In this document: in pieces, positions 16,685 through 27,661 of the stretch
Layout of the letters: every line of letters begins with the position of its first letter
Position numbering within the stretch: position 1 is the stretch's first letter
Source of the DNA: Flavobacterium rivuli WB 3.3-2 = DSM 21788
GTDB lineage: Bacteria; Bacteroidota; Bacteroidia; Flavobacteriales; Flavobacteriaceae
Direction of reading: 5' to 3'
DNA length: 64,000 bases
Assembly: GCF_000378485.1 (NCBI RefSeq)
Contig: NZ_KB899968.1
Coordinates: forward strand, 248,001 to 312,000
Notes under the pieces: model-generated
Told to the model about the DNA's origin: nothing
The model's input: the letters and a program-made list of their open reading frames with translations, nothing else
Databases searched by the model: none
Position numbers and translations under genes: made by a program

Positions 16685-18613
16685 ATGAAATACATTTTAA
16701 TTTTATTTTTTTCGTTGGCATTGCTTTCAACCCCTGCTTATGCTCAGGATCTTAAAAAACACAAGGTAGCTAAGGGCGAGACTGTAGTGAGCATTGCAAA
16801 ACAATATAAAATTACACCTTACGATATTTACCGCCTTAATCCCGATGCCAAGAACGGGCTTAAGCTGGATAGCGTGCTGCTTATTCCTAACAATCCGGTA
16901 AAACCGCTTCCTGCAAATGCTGCGGTTAAAGAGCCTGCTACAAAAGTGGTGAACACCACCCACGAAGTACTTGCTAAAGAAACCCTTTACAGTATTGCAA
17001 AAAAATATAAGGTTACCGTTGCCGACCTTGAAAAAGCAAATGCCGACTTACTTAAAGACGGGCTTAAAAACGGCCAGCACCTTATTATACCTGTAAAAGG
17101 CAGTGGGGTAGAGGCACAGGCTAAAATTGCCGAAAAGCAACAGGATAAAAAAGGCGAACCGTCTTACATGTTCTACACCGTTGCTGCCGGAGATACCAAG
17201 TATGCCATTGCAAAAAAATACGGCATGACCGTGCAGCTTATAGAAGAGCTTAACCCGGCTGTTAAAGATACTTTGCCATTAGGCTACAGGCTTAAACTGG
17301 CTAAAGACGCTGTTATTGCCGAGGCTAAAGTGCCGGAACCTGCGGCTACGGCTGCTGTAACTGCGGCACCCCAGGCAGATAAATACATTGATTATACCGT
17401 AAAGCCTAAAGAAACCCTTTACAGCCTTACTAAAGATACCGGCCTTACAGAGCAGGAACTTTACACGCTAAACCCCGCGCTTAAAGATGGCGTTAAAGAA
17501 GGTATGGTGCTTAAACTTCCGGTGGCATCGGTACCGGTGCAGGGCGTTGGTGCAGTGGTTAACCTTAACAGTACCTTAAAAAAATCAGATACAAAAGAGC
17601 TTGCCCTGCTGTTGCCGTTTAATATGTACCGTATAGAGAGCGATACCGTTAAGGCTAAATTATTGCGCAGTGATAAATTCCTGAACCTTACGTTAGATTT
17701 TTATGCTGGAGCACTTATAGCAATAGATTCGGCTAAAACACTTGGGCTGCCGCTTAAGGTTAAAATACTTGATGCCAAAGAAAATTCTAAAACATCGGAT
17801 GTAGCTACCCTTAAAAGCGGGTTAACAAGTGCCAGTGCTGTTATAGGCCCGTTCTTTCAGGGTAATGCAGAGAGTGCCGCAGCTTTACTGCCGGGCATCC
17901 CTGTAATATCGCCTATGGCAAAAGAGGGCGGTAAGCCGTACCCTAACCTGTACCTGAGTATACCAAGCGACGAAAACATGCGCCTTGCCATGCTTAGCTA
18001 CCTGCGCAGCAAGAACGGTAATGTTGTGGCAATTGTAGATAAAAAGAAAACAAGCTCCCGCGATTTTATAAAGGCTAACTTCCCCGAAGTTAAATTTTTA
18101 GACGGTATAACCGGAGATGGTATTCGTGCACTGCTTGTTAAAGATAAAACCAATTATGTAGTACTGGATACCGAAGCATTAAGCTCTGTAACCGGTGTTA
18201 CCAAATTGCTTACCGAGGCACAAACTGACTTTACAATTCAGCTTGCTGTATTAGACAAAAGCGATAAGCTTGATAATGATGAGGTGCCGCTGGAAAGGCT
18301 TATTAAGCTAAAAATGCTGTACCCGTCTATTACCCGCGACGATGATAATGCCCAAAGCCTGCTGTTCCGTAAAATTTTCAGGGAGAAGAACGGTTATAAC
18401 CCGTCGCAATATGCAGTACGTGGGTTTGACGTAACGTTCGATGTTATCATGCGCCTTTTCCAGCCTGAGGGTATTGCGGCTACGTTAGAGGGTAAATCGT
18501 CGGCACAGGTAGAAAATAAATTTGCCTACAATAACGTAAACGGCGGCAACTATAATAAAGGAGTTTATATATTGCAGTATGACGAAGGCATGCTGGTAAA
18601 AGAAGCACAATAA
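16685..18613 (+). CDS. LysM-repeat and PBP1-like (periplasmic binding protein type 1) protein
   Basis: 642 residues. A signal peptide (MKYILILFFSLALLSTPAYAQ) is followed by four LysM repeats at roughly 24-67, 90-136, 161-205 and 235-281, each with a form of HKVAKGETVVSIAKQYKIT and a LNP motif. Residues from about 305 to the end form a type-1 periplasmic binding fold like that of ABC-transporter receptors or LpoA (LALLLPFNMYRIESDTVKAK, SAVIGPFFQGNAESAAALLP). The combination is widespread in Flavobacteriia and suggests a wall-bound sensor or activator. It is followed two bases later by an OsmC gene. Exact ligand unknown. Confidence 0.92.
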   Translation: MKYILILFFSLALLSTPAYAQDLKKHKVAKGETVVSIAKQYKITPYDIYRLNPDAKNGLKLDSVLLIPNNPVKPLPANAAVKEPATKVVNTTHEVLAKETLYSIAKKYKVTVADLEKANADLLKDGLKNGQHLIIPVKGSGVEAQAKIAEKQQDKKGEPSYMFYTVAAGDTKYAIAKKYGMTVQLIEELNPAVKDTLPLGYRLKLAKDAVIAEAKVPEPAATAAVTAAPQADKYIDYTVKPKETLYSLTKDTGLTEQELYTLNPALKDGVKEGMVLKLPVASVPVQGVGAVVNLNSTLKKSDTKELALLLPFNMYRIESDTVKAKLLRSDKFLNLTLDFYAGALIAIDSAKTLGLPLKVKILDAKENSKTSDVATLKSGLTSASAVIGPFFQGNAESAAALLPGIPVISPMAKEGGKPYPNLYLSIPSDENMRLAMLSYLRSKNGNVVAIVDKKKTSSRDFIKANFPEVKFLDGITGDGIRALLVKDKTNYVVLDTEALSSVTGVTKLLTEAQTDFTIQLAVLDKSDKLDNDEVPLERLIKLKMLYPSITRDDDNAQSLLFRKIFREKNGYNPSQYAVRGFDVTFDVIMRLFQPEGIAATLEGKSSAQVENKFAYNNVNGGNYNKGVYILQYDEGMLVKEAQ

Positions 18614-18615
18614 TC

Positions 18616-19014
18616 ATGACATCAAAAGTAACCTACCTGGGAGATTTAAGAACCTCCTCTATACACCTGCAATCGGGCAGCGAAATAATATCCGATGCGC
18701 CACTTGATAACAATGGCAAAGGCGAGGCATTTTCGCCTACCGATACTGTGGCAAATGCCCTGGCAAGCTGCATGCTTACCGTTATGGGTATCAAGGCCCG
18801 CGACATGGGTGTGTCCTTAACAGGGTCTGTAGCCGAAGTAACAAAATCAATGCAGGCAGAACCCCGCAGGATATCGGGTATTAAAGTGGTGTTTACCATG
18901 AAAAGCGATGCCGATGAAAAAGCTAAAACCATATTACAGCGTACGGCACTTACCTGCCCGGTACACCAAAGCCTGCACCCGGATATAGTAAAGGATGTAA
19001 CGTTTAACTGGTAA
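18616..19014 (+). CDS. OsmC-family peroxiredoxin-like protein
   Basis: 132 residues, the usual short OsmC/YhfA length. Both signature cysteines are present: Cys52 in ANALASCMLTVMG and the second in LTCPVHQSLHPD. Such proteins reduce organic hydroperoxides with thiol electrons; the YhfA branch often lacks a proven substrate. It starts two bases after the LysM-PBP1 stop, so it is part of that operon. A hairpin terminator follows at 19070. A second, different OsmC gene lies at 55996-56412 next to oxyR. Confidence 0.92.
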   Translation: MTSKVTYLGDLRTSSIHLQSGSEIISDAPLDNNGKGEAFSPTDTVANALASCMLTVMGIKARDMGVSLTGSVAEVTKSMQAEPRRISGIKVVFTMKSDADEKAKTILQRTALTCPVHQSLHPDIVKDVTFNW

Positions 19015-19069
19015 AAGACAATCTTTCACTGAAATATAAACAAGGAAATCCTTGTTAAACGATTCTTAA

Positions 19070-19092
19070 AATACCTATTTATAGGTATTTTT
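19070..19092 (+). terminator. Terminator after the OsmC gene
   Basis: Stem AATACCTAT/ATAGGTATT with a TT loop, followed by a run of T, about 55 bp after the stop at 19014. Confidence 0.8.
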
Positions 19093-19156
19093 TTTTGGTT
19101 TTAACATTCTTAGATTTGAGTTAACCAATTCAATTATAGTAATTAAAACCTTACTT

Positions 19157-20181
19157 ATGAAAAAATCACTCTTTGTAATATTTTTATTATTAAGCTTTTC
19201 CTGCAATACTTCGTTCATAACAGCAACCATAAGAAACAGAAATGTTTACAAAACAAAATCTAATCTTCGCGTTAAAAAGATTTATAAAATAGATCGACCA
19301 GTGACAGATCCAAGGGATTTTATAATTTCACCTAACGGAGCTGTAAACGCTACAAAAAAAACGACTGTTACTACTACAGAGCCAGCCGTAGAAAGTCCAA
19401 TCTATTTAAGAGAACAATTAAAACTGAGGAAAATAGTTACGACTTCAACAAGTACAAATCCACCATCATCTGTTACAACTACATCTACAACAGCTTTTAT
19501 GGCTTTTAACGGCAATTCTAAGTCCAAAGTTTTAGTTACTGAATACGTGGATATTTCAAATCAATCAGAAAATAAATTTATTCGTTATAAGGTTTTGTCT
19601 GACGAAGGCGATTTTAAGTATATAAAATACTATCTGGATGCAAATTCGTAACTGATACTATAATAGAACTTGGTATAGAAAATGCAGAATCGAAGCCTGA
19701 AAGTTATATTTATAAGGTATCCAAAAAAGAATTAGAGCCTAATACGCATTATTTAGCAAGTAGTGCATTATTAGGTAAAATTGTAACCTTACCTCTGAAG
19801 ATCAGAAAACAATACTGGGATAATAATAACAAAGTTGTGGAGGGTACATTATCTTTAGGTTATAGTTTTGGATGGAAATATAAAATAGGTAACCATCCTT
19901 ACAGGTCGCATTATGTTTCAACAATTCTATACGCAGCAGGAATTAGTCAACAAAAATATTTCAGTATTGTAAAAGATTCGATTACATTAAAACCTGTAGC
20001 AGGAATCAAATCTGATGAATTTGCAATTACCTATATGTGCTTCGGTGTGACTTATGAATATGAAAAATTTAATATTGGAATTTTCACGGGTAAAGATAAA
20101 ATGTTCGGTAATTTAAATGATTGGGCATATCAGAACAAGTGGTGGTGGGGACTTGGAATCGGATATGATTTGTTTAAATAA
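19157..20181 (+). pseudogene. Frameshifted gene for a predicted lipoprotein / outer-membrane protein
   Basis: A 164-residue frame from 19157 (lipoprotein signal MKKSLFVIFLLLSFSC) stops at 19651. The next frame, entered at about 19644, continues without a stop as FVTDTIIELGIEN... to 20181. Joining them needs one added base in the A-run at 19643-19645 (DAN-S-stop becomes DAKFVTD), giving about 341 residues. The N-terminal half is low-complexity and threonine-rich. The C-terminal half reads like the end of a beta-barrel (GLGIGYDLFK, with alternating aromatic strands). AT-rich compared with neighbours. It could be a recent mutation, phase variation at a short tract, or a sequencing error. Confidence 0.8.
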
Positions 20182-20227
20182 TTAAACTATTTACTTCGAA
20201 ATTAAACTCATTAATTCTATATTTATA

Positions 20228-20254
20228 TACCTTTGCCCCTTAACCATAAGGGGC
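20228..20254 (+). promoter_or_regulatory. -7 element TACCTTTG plus overlapping hairpin
   Basis: TACCTTTG at 20228-20235 matches the -7 consensus. A perfect 8 bp inverted repeat GCCCCTTA / TAAGGGGC with an ACCA loop (20235-20254) overlaps the expected transcription start and may be an operator. Confidence 0.5.
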
Positions 20255-20262
20255 AATTTATT

Positions 20263-20499
20263 TTGGACGACCAGCAAAAATTCTTAATTACACTCGCACA
20301 TACAAAGATGCCTTTTGGCAAATATGAAGGCCGCTTTCTTATAGACCTGCCCGAATATTATGTAGTGTGGTACCATAATAAAGGTTTTCCTAAAGGTACG
20401 CTTGGGTTACAATTACAGCTTGTTTATGAACTTAAGCTTAACGGGCTGGAAAGCCTGATACATAATATAAAGAAACAATATCCTAAGGGCGTTAAGTGA
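20263..20499 (+). CDS. DUF3820-family protein
   Basis: About 78 residues. The start was set to a TTG at 20263 (MDDQQKFLITLAHTKMPFGK), because the longer frame from 20233 would begin inside the -7 promoter element. The fold signature MPFGKYEGRFLIDLPEYYV and WYHNKGFPKG is that of DUF3820, small proteins related to a domain found in some exonuclease and nucleic-acid proteins. It is a single small cytosolic protein, not in an operon. Function unknown; the family is widespread and highly conserved in Flavobacteriia. Confidence 0.88.
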   Translation: MDDQQKFLITLAHTKMPFGKYEGRFLIDLPEYYVVWYHNKGFPKGTLGLQLQLVYELKLNGLESLIHNIKKQYPKGVK

Positions 20500-20545
20500 T
20501 TATTAATTGCTTAATGTAGCAATTGGTGGGTGAGGTTTAACCGTA

Positions 20546-20566
20546 GAGACGCAATGCTTGCGTCTC
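20546..20566. repeat. GAGACGC inverted repeat
   Basis: Nine-base arms GAGACGCAA and TTGCGTCTC around TGC, preceded by CCGTA. A member of a common dispersed palindromic family; no obvious terminator T-run. Confidence 0.7.
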
Positions 20567-20934
20567 CCACAAGAATTGAAAATGATCTGGTAGTGATGTT
20601 TTTCCCGAGCTCATTTTAACCAAATTAAGCTATTTCTATAAATATCCCACTTCTCCGAAGCTGAAATGCTTATTATATAATCAGGATACGTAAATGACGT
20701 ACTGTCATTTAAAATTTACCATACTTTATCATCTCATCAATAAATTTGAGCCATCAGCGACACATTGCCATGTAATGTTAAATTTTCTTAACGTGGTATA
20801 AAATTTGTCAGGTAAAATATATGGCCGGGTTTATAACCCGTAAGATAACATGGTATGCAGTATTTTTAGAGTATTGCGGCAACTTGTTTATTTTTAAAAT
20901 GTTACATTAAGTAATTGTTACATGGGGTATTTCC

Positions 20935-22651
<1,717 letters not shown>

Positions 22652-22699
22652 TTACGGCACAACCGTAAACGCATAAAGTGAATCAATTTTAAAAACTAA

Positions 22700-24604
22700 A
22701 TGGAAGAAAAAAAGTTAGACTTAAAAACCATTGTAGGCTTTGGGCTTATAATGTTGTTGCTGTTATGGATGATCTATAACTCATCTGCAAAAACAGAAGC
22801 AGAAAACAAAGCTAAGGCTAAACAGGAGCAACTGGACAAAGCTAAAAAAACGCAAATACCGGAGCAGGCTTCTGCATCAGTTGTTAAAGATTCCACTATA
22901 AGCGATTCGGTACAGGTGGCACAACTAAAAAGTTCCTTAGGTGCTTTTGCCTACAGTGCTACACTGCCATCTGCCAAAAATAATTTTACAGAACTTAATA
23001 ACGATGTGCTTTTACTGCGCATTGCTAATAAGGGCGGTTATATTGCAGAGGCTAACCTTAAGAATTTTGAACAGTTTGAAAAAGGTTCTAACAAAAGGGT
23101 AGAGCTTATAAAAGATAATAACGCCAGTTTTAACCTTCAGTTTAAAACTAAAGACAACCGTGTGCTTAATACTAAGGATATGTATTTTGAGCCTGTTGTT
23201 ACTAAAGAAGGCGAAAATCAGATACTTACCTTAAGGCTTAAAGCAGGGCCTGAGCAGTATTTAGAGTATCGTTATACACTTAAAAAAGACTTTATGCTAG
23301 ATTTTTCTATCCGTACGCAGGGCCTTTCTCAAATAGTGGATACCTCTAAACCAATAGATCTTGAGTGGCAGCTAAAATCATACAGGAACGAAAAAAGTGT
23401 AAGCTATGAAAGCCGTTATACAGATCTTGTTTATGAATTTGAAGGTGGTAAAGACGATAAGCTGGGCCAGGGTAAAGATGATAAAGAAACTGTAGATGAT
23501 GTAACGTATGTTGCTTTTAAACAACATTTGTTCGTATCGATACTACTTACTGATACTCCTTTTAAAACTGCCGACCTTACCTCTGAAAATCTTGTTAAGG
23601 AAGAAAAGACCGACACTATTTTTACTAAAAACTTTACAGCTAAAATGCCTCTTGCTTACAAAGGTGGAGAACTAAGCTATAACATGAACTGGTATTATGG
23701 CCCGGCCGATTATAAAATACTTAACGACTACAACCGTAACCTTGATGAGGTTATACCACTGGGTTGGGGTATTTTTGGCTGGATAAACCGTTTTGCGTTT
23801 ATACCGCTATTTACATTCCTTGCTAAATTTTTACCTTACGGTATTTCTATTATAGTGTTTACTATAATAATCAGGTTGTTAATGTCTCCGGTAACGTACA
23901 AATCATACCTGTCTCAGGCAAAAATGAAAGTGCTTCGCCCGGAAATTACAGAGCTTAACGAGAAGTACAAAAAAGACCCGATGAAAAAACAGCAGGAAAC
24001 CATGAAGCTGTATACCACGGCAGGCGTAAACCCTATGGCAGGCTGTTTACCGGCGGTAATGCAAATTCCGGTGTTCTATGCACTATTCCAGTTCTTCCCG
24101 TCGTTCTTCGATCTTAGGCAGCAAAGTTTCCTTTGGGCAACCGATCTGTCATCTTATGATGTTGTATACCGTTTTCCTAACGGCATCAGGATTCCGTTTT
24201 ATGGCGACCACGTAAGTTTGTTTCCTATACTTGCCTCTGTAGCTATCTTCTTTTACATGAAGATGACATCGGGCGACCAGAGTATGGCTGCACCACCGCA
24301 GGAAGGCATGCCGGATATGAGCAAGATCATGAAAATAATGATATACATATCGCCACTAATGATGCTTGTATTCTTTAACAGTAACCCATCGGGCTTAAGT
24401 TTATATTACTTTATATCAAACCTTATTACAATAGGTATTATGTATGTAATTAAAAACCACATTGTAAAAGAAGATAAGATACATGCCCTTATCCAGAACA
24501 ACAAAACCAAGCCTAAAACACAGGGCCGTTTTCAGCGAAAAATGCAGGAGATGATGGAGCAGGCACAGGAGCAGCAAAAAAATAAGCCGGCCGGCAAAAA
24601 ATAA
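22700..24604 (+). CDS. yidC: Membrane protein insertase YidC
   Basis: 634 residues. An N-terminal membrane anchor (TIVGFGLIMLLLLWMIYNS), a large periplasmic beta domain (about 90-350), then the five-helix insertase core from GWGIFGWINRFAFIPL, with the substrate-groove helices, a charged cytosolic hairpin (YKKDPMKKQQETMKLY) and GLSLYYFISNLITIG. The C-terminal tail is basic and glutamine-rich. It inserts inner-membrane proteins alone or with Sec. The length and the large periplasmic domain match Gram-negative YidC. The pairing with pyrG upstream is usual in flavobacteria as far as I recall. A terminator follows at 24611. Confidence 0.97.
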   Translation: MEEKKLDLKTIVGFGLIMLLLLWMIYNSSAKTEAENKAKAKQEQLDKAKKTQIPEQASASVVKDSTISDSVQVAQLKSSLGAFAYSATLPSAKNNFTELNNDVLLLRIANKGGYIAEANLKNFEQFEKGSNKRVELIKDNNASFNLQFKTKDNRVLNTKDMYFEPVVTKEGENQILTLRLKAGPEQYLEYRYTLKKDFMLDFSIRTQGLSQIVDTSKPIDLEWQLKSYRNEKSVSYESRYTDLVYEFEGGKDDKLGQGKDDKETVDDVTYVAFKQHLFVSILLTDTPFKTADLTSENLVKEEKTDTIFTKNFTAKMPLAYKGGELSYNMNWYYGPADYKILNDYNRNLDEVIPLGWGIFGWINRFAFIPLFTFLAKFLPYGISIIVFTIIIRLLMSPVTYKSYLSQAKMKVLRPEITELNEKYKKDPMKKQQETMKLYTTAGVNPMAGCLPAVMQIPVFYALFQFFPSFFDLRQQSFLWATDLSSYDVVYRFPNGIRIPFYGDHVSLFPILASVAIFFYMKMTSGDQSMAAPPQEGMPDMSKIMKIMIYISPLMMLVFFNSNPSGLSLYYFISNLITIGIMYVIKNHIVKEDKIHALIQNNKTKPKTQGRFQRKMQEMMEQAQEQQKNKPAGKK

Positions 24605-24610
24605 TTTCTT

Positions 24611-24637
24611 AAAAAGCACTCTCCGGGGTGCTTTTTT
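24611..24637 (+). terminator. Terminator after yidC
   Basis: AAAAAGCAC / GTGCTTTTT stem with a CG-rich loop, then T-run. Confidence 0.85.
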
Positions 24638-24708
24638 TATAGTAGTTTATGGTAAAATATTAATGCTGCCATTTGATTATGTATTATGTTTCAATTGGGA
24701 TTATATGT

Positions 24709-24855
24709 CACGCAAAGTCGCGAAGCCGCAAAGTTTAAAACGGAATATTTTTTGTGGAAGAAGCGACTGTTAAGTCGCAAAGCTTTGCGACTTAACAGTC
24801 GCTGTTGTTCCAACTTATTAAACACTACAGCTTTGCGGCTTCGCGACTTTGCGTG
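24709..24855. repeat. Nested perfect palindromic element
   Basis: Outer arms of 25 bp are perfect inverted copies (24709-24733 and 24831-24855, core CGCAAAGTCGCGAAGCCG). Inside lies a perfect 42 bp palindrome (24762-24803) with 21 bp arms containing GACTGTTAAGTCGCAAAG. The two arm families share the CGCAAAG motif. It sits between the yidC terminator and the MORN-repeat gene. Confidence 0.95.
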
Positions 24856-24955
24856 AAAAAATATTTGAACCATATTATATTTTCATTTGGTATGCCTGTT
24901 TTTTGAAACAATAAAAAAAGTATATTCGGGTTTAATTGATAAACACACTTTAATA

Positions 24956-25663
24956 ATGGAAAAAAGACTTATAACCTTCTTGTTTTTACTTGCTGTTTCT
25001 ACCGGTATGATGGCGCAGGCCTTAAACAAACACGATAACGATGGCAAACGCCACGGTGCCTGGAAAGGTATTTATGAGCCTTCTAAAAAACCACGTTATG
25101 AAGGTACTTTTAGCCACGGCATGGAAACCGGCACCTTTAAATTTTTTGCAGATGATGCCACGTCGTCGTTAATGGCAACACGCAAGTTTGAAAAAGACGG
25201 TTCATGTTACACCATATTTATAGACCCTGCCGGTAATAAAGTAAGCGAGGGCCGCGAGGTTAACCGCCTGCAGGAGGGCGAGTGGAAATATTACCACAAC
25301 AACTCTAAAGCCTTGATGAGTGTAGAAAAATATAAGGAGGGAAAGCTTGATGGGCTTCGCAAAGTATTTTATGACAAAGGAGCTGTTGCCGAAGAAACTA
25401 ATTACGTTGCCGGTATTAAAGACGGTGCTTATAAAAAATTTACAGAAAAAGGTATAGTGCTGGAAGAGGCTACTTATAAAAACGGCGAGTTTAATGGCCC
25501 TGCCATTTACAGGGACGAAAGTGGGAAAGTAGTATCTCAGGGTACGTATACTGATGGGCTTAAAACCGGCGTATGGAAATTTTATGCCGATGGTAAACTT
25601 ACTAAGGAGCAGAACATGAGTGCCAAACGCAAGTCGGCCACCAGGAAAAAGGCAACCAATTAG
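24956..25663 (+). CDS. MORN-repeat (YwqK antitoxin-like) secreted protein
   Basis: About 235 residues from the ATG at 24956, chosen because the signal peptide MEKRLITFLFLLAVSTGMMAQ starts there. At least six MORN-type repeats (G...KRHGAWKGIYEPSKKPRYEG, LDGLRKVFYDKGAV, KNGEFNGPAIYRDESGKVV, GVWKFYADGK) follow, ending in a Lys/Arg-rich tail. Flavobacterial relatives are annotated YwqK-family antitoxin, a label that follows only from repeat similarity. No toxin gene is next to it. The predicted location is the periplasm or outer surface. Confidence 0.88.
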   Translation: MEKRLITFLFLLAVSTGMMAQALNKHDNDGKRHGAWKGIYEPSKKPRYEGTFSHGMETGTFKFFADDATSSLMATRKFEKDGSCYTIFIDPAGNKVSEGREVNRLQEGEWKYYHNNSKALMSVEKYKEGKLDGLRKVFYDKGAVAEETNYVAGIKDGAYKKFTEKGIVLEEATYKNGEFNGPAIYRDESGKVVSQGTYTDGLKTGVWKFYADGKLTKEQNMSAKRKSATRKKATN

Positions 25664-25672
25664 TTTTTGTCG

Positions 25673-25680
25673 TATTTTTG
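25673..25680 (+). promoter_or_regulatory. -7 element for mnmA
   Basis: TATTTTTG, 27 bp before the mnmA start. An AAGGAG-type sequence follows at about 25693, a rare Shine-Dalgarno-like site for this phylum. Confidence 0.5.
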
Positions 25681-25706
25681 CATAAATTATTTAAGGAGAC
25701 AAGAAG

Positions 25707-26894
25707 ATGAAACGTGTTGTAGTAGGGCTTAGTGGCGGAGTAGACAGTAGTGTGGCAGCATATCTTTTGCAACAGCAGGGGTATGAAGTTATAGGGCTGT
25801 TTATGAAGAACTGGCATGATGAGGCTGTAACAATATCTAACGAATGCCCGTGGCTGGAAGACAGCAACGATGCACTTTTAGTTGCCGAAAAGCTGGGTAT
25901 ACCTTTCCAAACGGTAGACCTTAGTGAGCAATACAGGGAGCGTATTGTAGACTATATGTTTAGTGAATATGAAAAAGGGCGCACGCCTAATCCCGACGTT
26001 TTATGCAACCGCGAGATTAAGTTTGACGTTTTTATGAAGATAGCCCTTAGCCTGGGCGCTGATTATGTGGCTACCGGTCATTATTGCCGCAAGGATACCA
26101 TTGTTGTAGATGGCAAAGAGGTACACCAGCTATTAGCCGGTGCCGATGGTAATAAAGACCAGTCGTACTTTTTGTGCCAACTGTCGCAGGAGCAGCTTAG
26201 CAAAGCATTGTTCCCAATAGGGGAGTTGCTAAAGCCGCAGGTTCGTGAAATTGCTGCCGAAATGGAGCTGGTTACTGCCGAAAAGAAAGATTCGCAAGGG
26301 CTTTGCTTTATTGGTAAGGTTCGCCTGCCCGAATTTTTACAGCAGCAATTACAGCCTAAAGAAGGTGTTATCTATGAGGTTAATGCCGAACTGGACACGT
26401 ATACTACAGATAAGCCACAGTTTGCATCGGTAAAAGAGCAGCTGGCATATCAGGCAAAAAATATAGACTATAAACCCGATATGGGTAAAGTAGTGGGCCG
26501 CCACCAGGGGGCACATTATTATACCATTGGGCAACGTAAAGGCCTTAATGTAGGCGGTACAAAAGAGCCACTCTTTATTATAGCTACAGATGTTGCTACT
26601 AATGCCATTTACACCGGCCAGGGGCAAAACCACCCGGGATTGTTCCGTACGGCATTGTTTATACAGGAAAACGATATACACTGGGTACGGGAAGACCTTG
26701 CCATAGCCGATGGCGAAACTATGGATGTCATGGCACGCATACGTTACCGCCAACCCCTGCAAAAAGCTACGCTGCACAAGTTTGATAACGGCATGTACAT
26801 ATCTTTTACAGAGCCGCAAAGTGCCATTACCGAAGGGCAATTTGCTGCATGGTACCATGGCGATGAGCTTGTGGGTAGCGGTGTAATATCGTAA
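25707..26894 (+). CDS. mnmA: tRNA-specific 2-thiouridylase MnmA
   Basis: 395 residues. Catalyses 2-thiolation of U34 in tRNA Lys, Glu and Gln using ATP and a sulfur relay, in the cytosol. The PP-loop [15 protein letters not shown] is at the N-terminus. The two catalytic cysteines are in [13 protein letters not shown] and QGLCFIGKV. The central domain has [20 protein letters not shown], which binds tRNA. The start at 25707 follows a clear promoter and an AAGGAG-like sequence. The 3' end of the gene is copied in degenerate form at 27727-27798, with the terminator and the next gene's promoter (see there). Confidence 0.98.
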   Translation: MKRVVVGLSGGVDSSVAAYLLQQQGYEVIGLFMKNWHDEAVTISNECPWLEDSNDALLVAEKLGIPFQTVDLSEQYRERIVDYMFSEYEKGRTPNPDVLCNREIKFDVFMKIALSLGADYVATGHYCRKDTIVVDGKEVHQLLAGADGNKDQSYFLCQLSQEQLSKALFPIGELLKPQVREIAAEMELVTAEKKDSQGLCFIGKVRLPEFLQQQLQPKEGVIYEVNAELDTYTTDKPQFASVKEQLAYQAKNIDYKPDMGKVVGRHQGAHYYTIGQRKGLNVGGTKEPLFIIATDVATNAIYTGQGQNHPGLFRTALFIQENDIHWVREDLAIADGETMDVMARIRYRQPLQKATLHKFDNGMYISFTEPQSAITEGQFAAWYHGDELVGSGVIS

Positions 26895-26936
26895 CCGCAG
26901 CGTCATTGCGAGGAACGAAGCAATCTAAAAATTTAA

Positions 26937-26968
26937 AATACCCAATACAGCAATGTGTTGGGTATTTT
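26937..26968 (+). terminator. Terminator after mnmA
   Basis: Stem AATACCCAATAC / GTGTTGGGTATT followed by T-rich sequence. A degenerate copy is at 27840-27871. Confidence 0.8.
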
Positions 26969-26983
26969 TATTTGATTAAATAA

Positions 26984-26991
26984 TATATTTG
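26984..26991 (+). promoter_or_regulatory. -7 element of the first lipoprotein gene
   Basis: TATATTTG, 15 bp before the ATG at 27006, so the leader would be very short. Confidence 0.6.
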
Positions 26992-27005
26992 TAGAAAAAA
27001 GCCTG

Positions 27006-27593
27006 ATGAAACCTCTGTACTATTTGTTCATTATCGCCTTCATACTGATGATTTCATGCAATTCTAAACCGGAGGAAAAAGTTGCAACTCCCGCTATAAA
27101 AACTGAAAAACCTGCTATGCTTCCTATAGAACTTAGCGGTACTACTTACTTTTTTGGTCCTCATTTTAATGAGAAAAATTGCGAAGCTTTGGGAGAATGT
27201 GATTGCTGCACTTTAAATTTCTTATTTATAGACAACGAAAATTTTGTAATGGTGTGTCCTTGTGAAAGTGACGAATCTTTAATGAGAGGCACTTATAAAA
27301 TATTAGATAATAAGGTTGTTTTAAATTATGATACGCTTCAGGTAGACAGGGATTATAGTTGGGAAGCTGATGCCGATACAACCCAAACCTTAAAACCGGA
27401 ATATGTTATTACAAATAAAAAGTACAATGTTTCTACCCTTACGTTAGAGCCATCATACTGTAATGGCAAGCTGTATTTTAAAATCAAAGCCGATGGCGAA
27501 ATAACTTACGGAACTATTGATACTCAATACTCACTTAATGAACGTGTTCAGCAACTAAAAGATGAGGGCGTTTGGGACGAGATTCAGCAGTAA
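27006..27593 (+). CDS. Uncharacterised lipoprotein
   Basis: 195 residues with an SPII signal (MKPLYYLFIIAFILMISC). The region after it has a cysteine cluster CEALGECDCCTLNF and VCPCESDES, and a further cysteine in SYCNGKLYF, so it may hold disulfides or bind metal. A beta-rich pattern (TYKILDNKVVLNYD) suggests a lipocalin-like or similar barrel. The promoter is directly upstream. The upstream 180 bp is duplicated in front of the lipoprotein gene at 27908. I do not recognise the family. Confidence 0.78.
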   Translation: MKPLYYLFIIAFILMISCNSKPEEKVATPAIKTEKPAMLPIELSGTTYFFGPHFNEKNCEALGECDCCTLNFLFIDNENFVMVCPCESDESLMRGTYKILDNKVVLNYDTLQVDRDYSWEADADTTQTLKPEYVITNKKYNVSTLTLEPSYCNGKLYFKIKADGEITYGTIDTQYSLNERVQQLKDEGVWDEIQQ

Positions 27594-27661
27594 AATGTTC
27601 TAATGTAATGCGGAACTGCAACGTGTGAATTTTCATATTTTTAGACGCAAATCAAACTCAC

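Noticed and set aside
20233..20262. Longer start (TTG at 20233) for the DUF3820 gene
   Set aside because: The codon lies within the -7 promoter element TACCTTTG, so it would not be in the transcript.
24887..24955. Upstream start for the MORN-repeat gene
   Set aside because: The added 23 residues precede a perfect signal peptide that begins at 24956.
25000..25663. Toxin-antitoxin system (YwqK antitoxin)
   Set aside because: The name follows from MORN-type repeats only; the protein has a signal peptide and no toxin gene lies beside it.
25707..26894. Extra gene on the minus strand over mnmA (26349-26906)
   Set aside because: It is the antisense shadow of mnmA; the forward frame has all the catalytic motifs.
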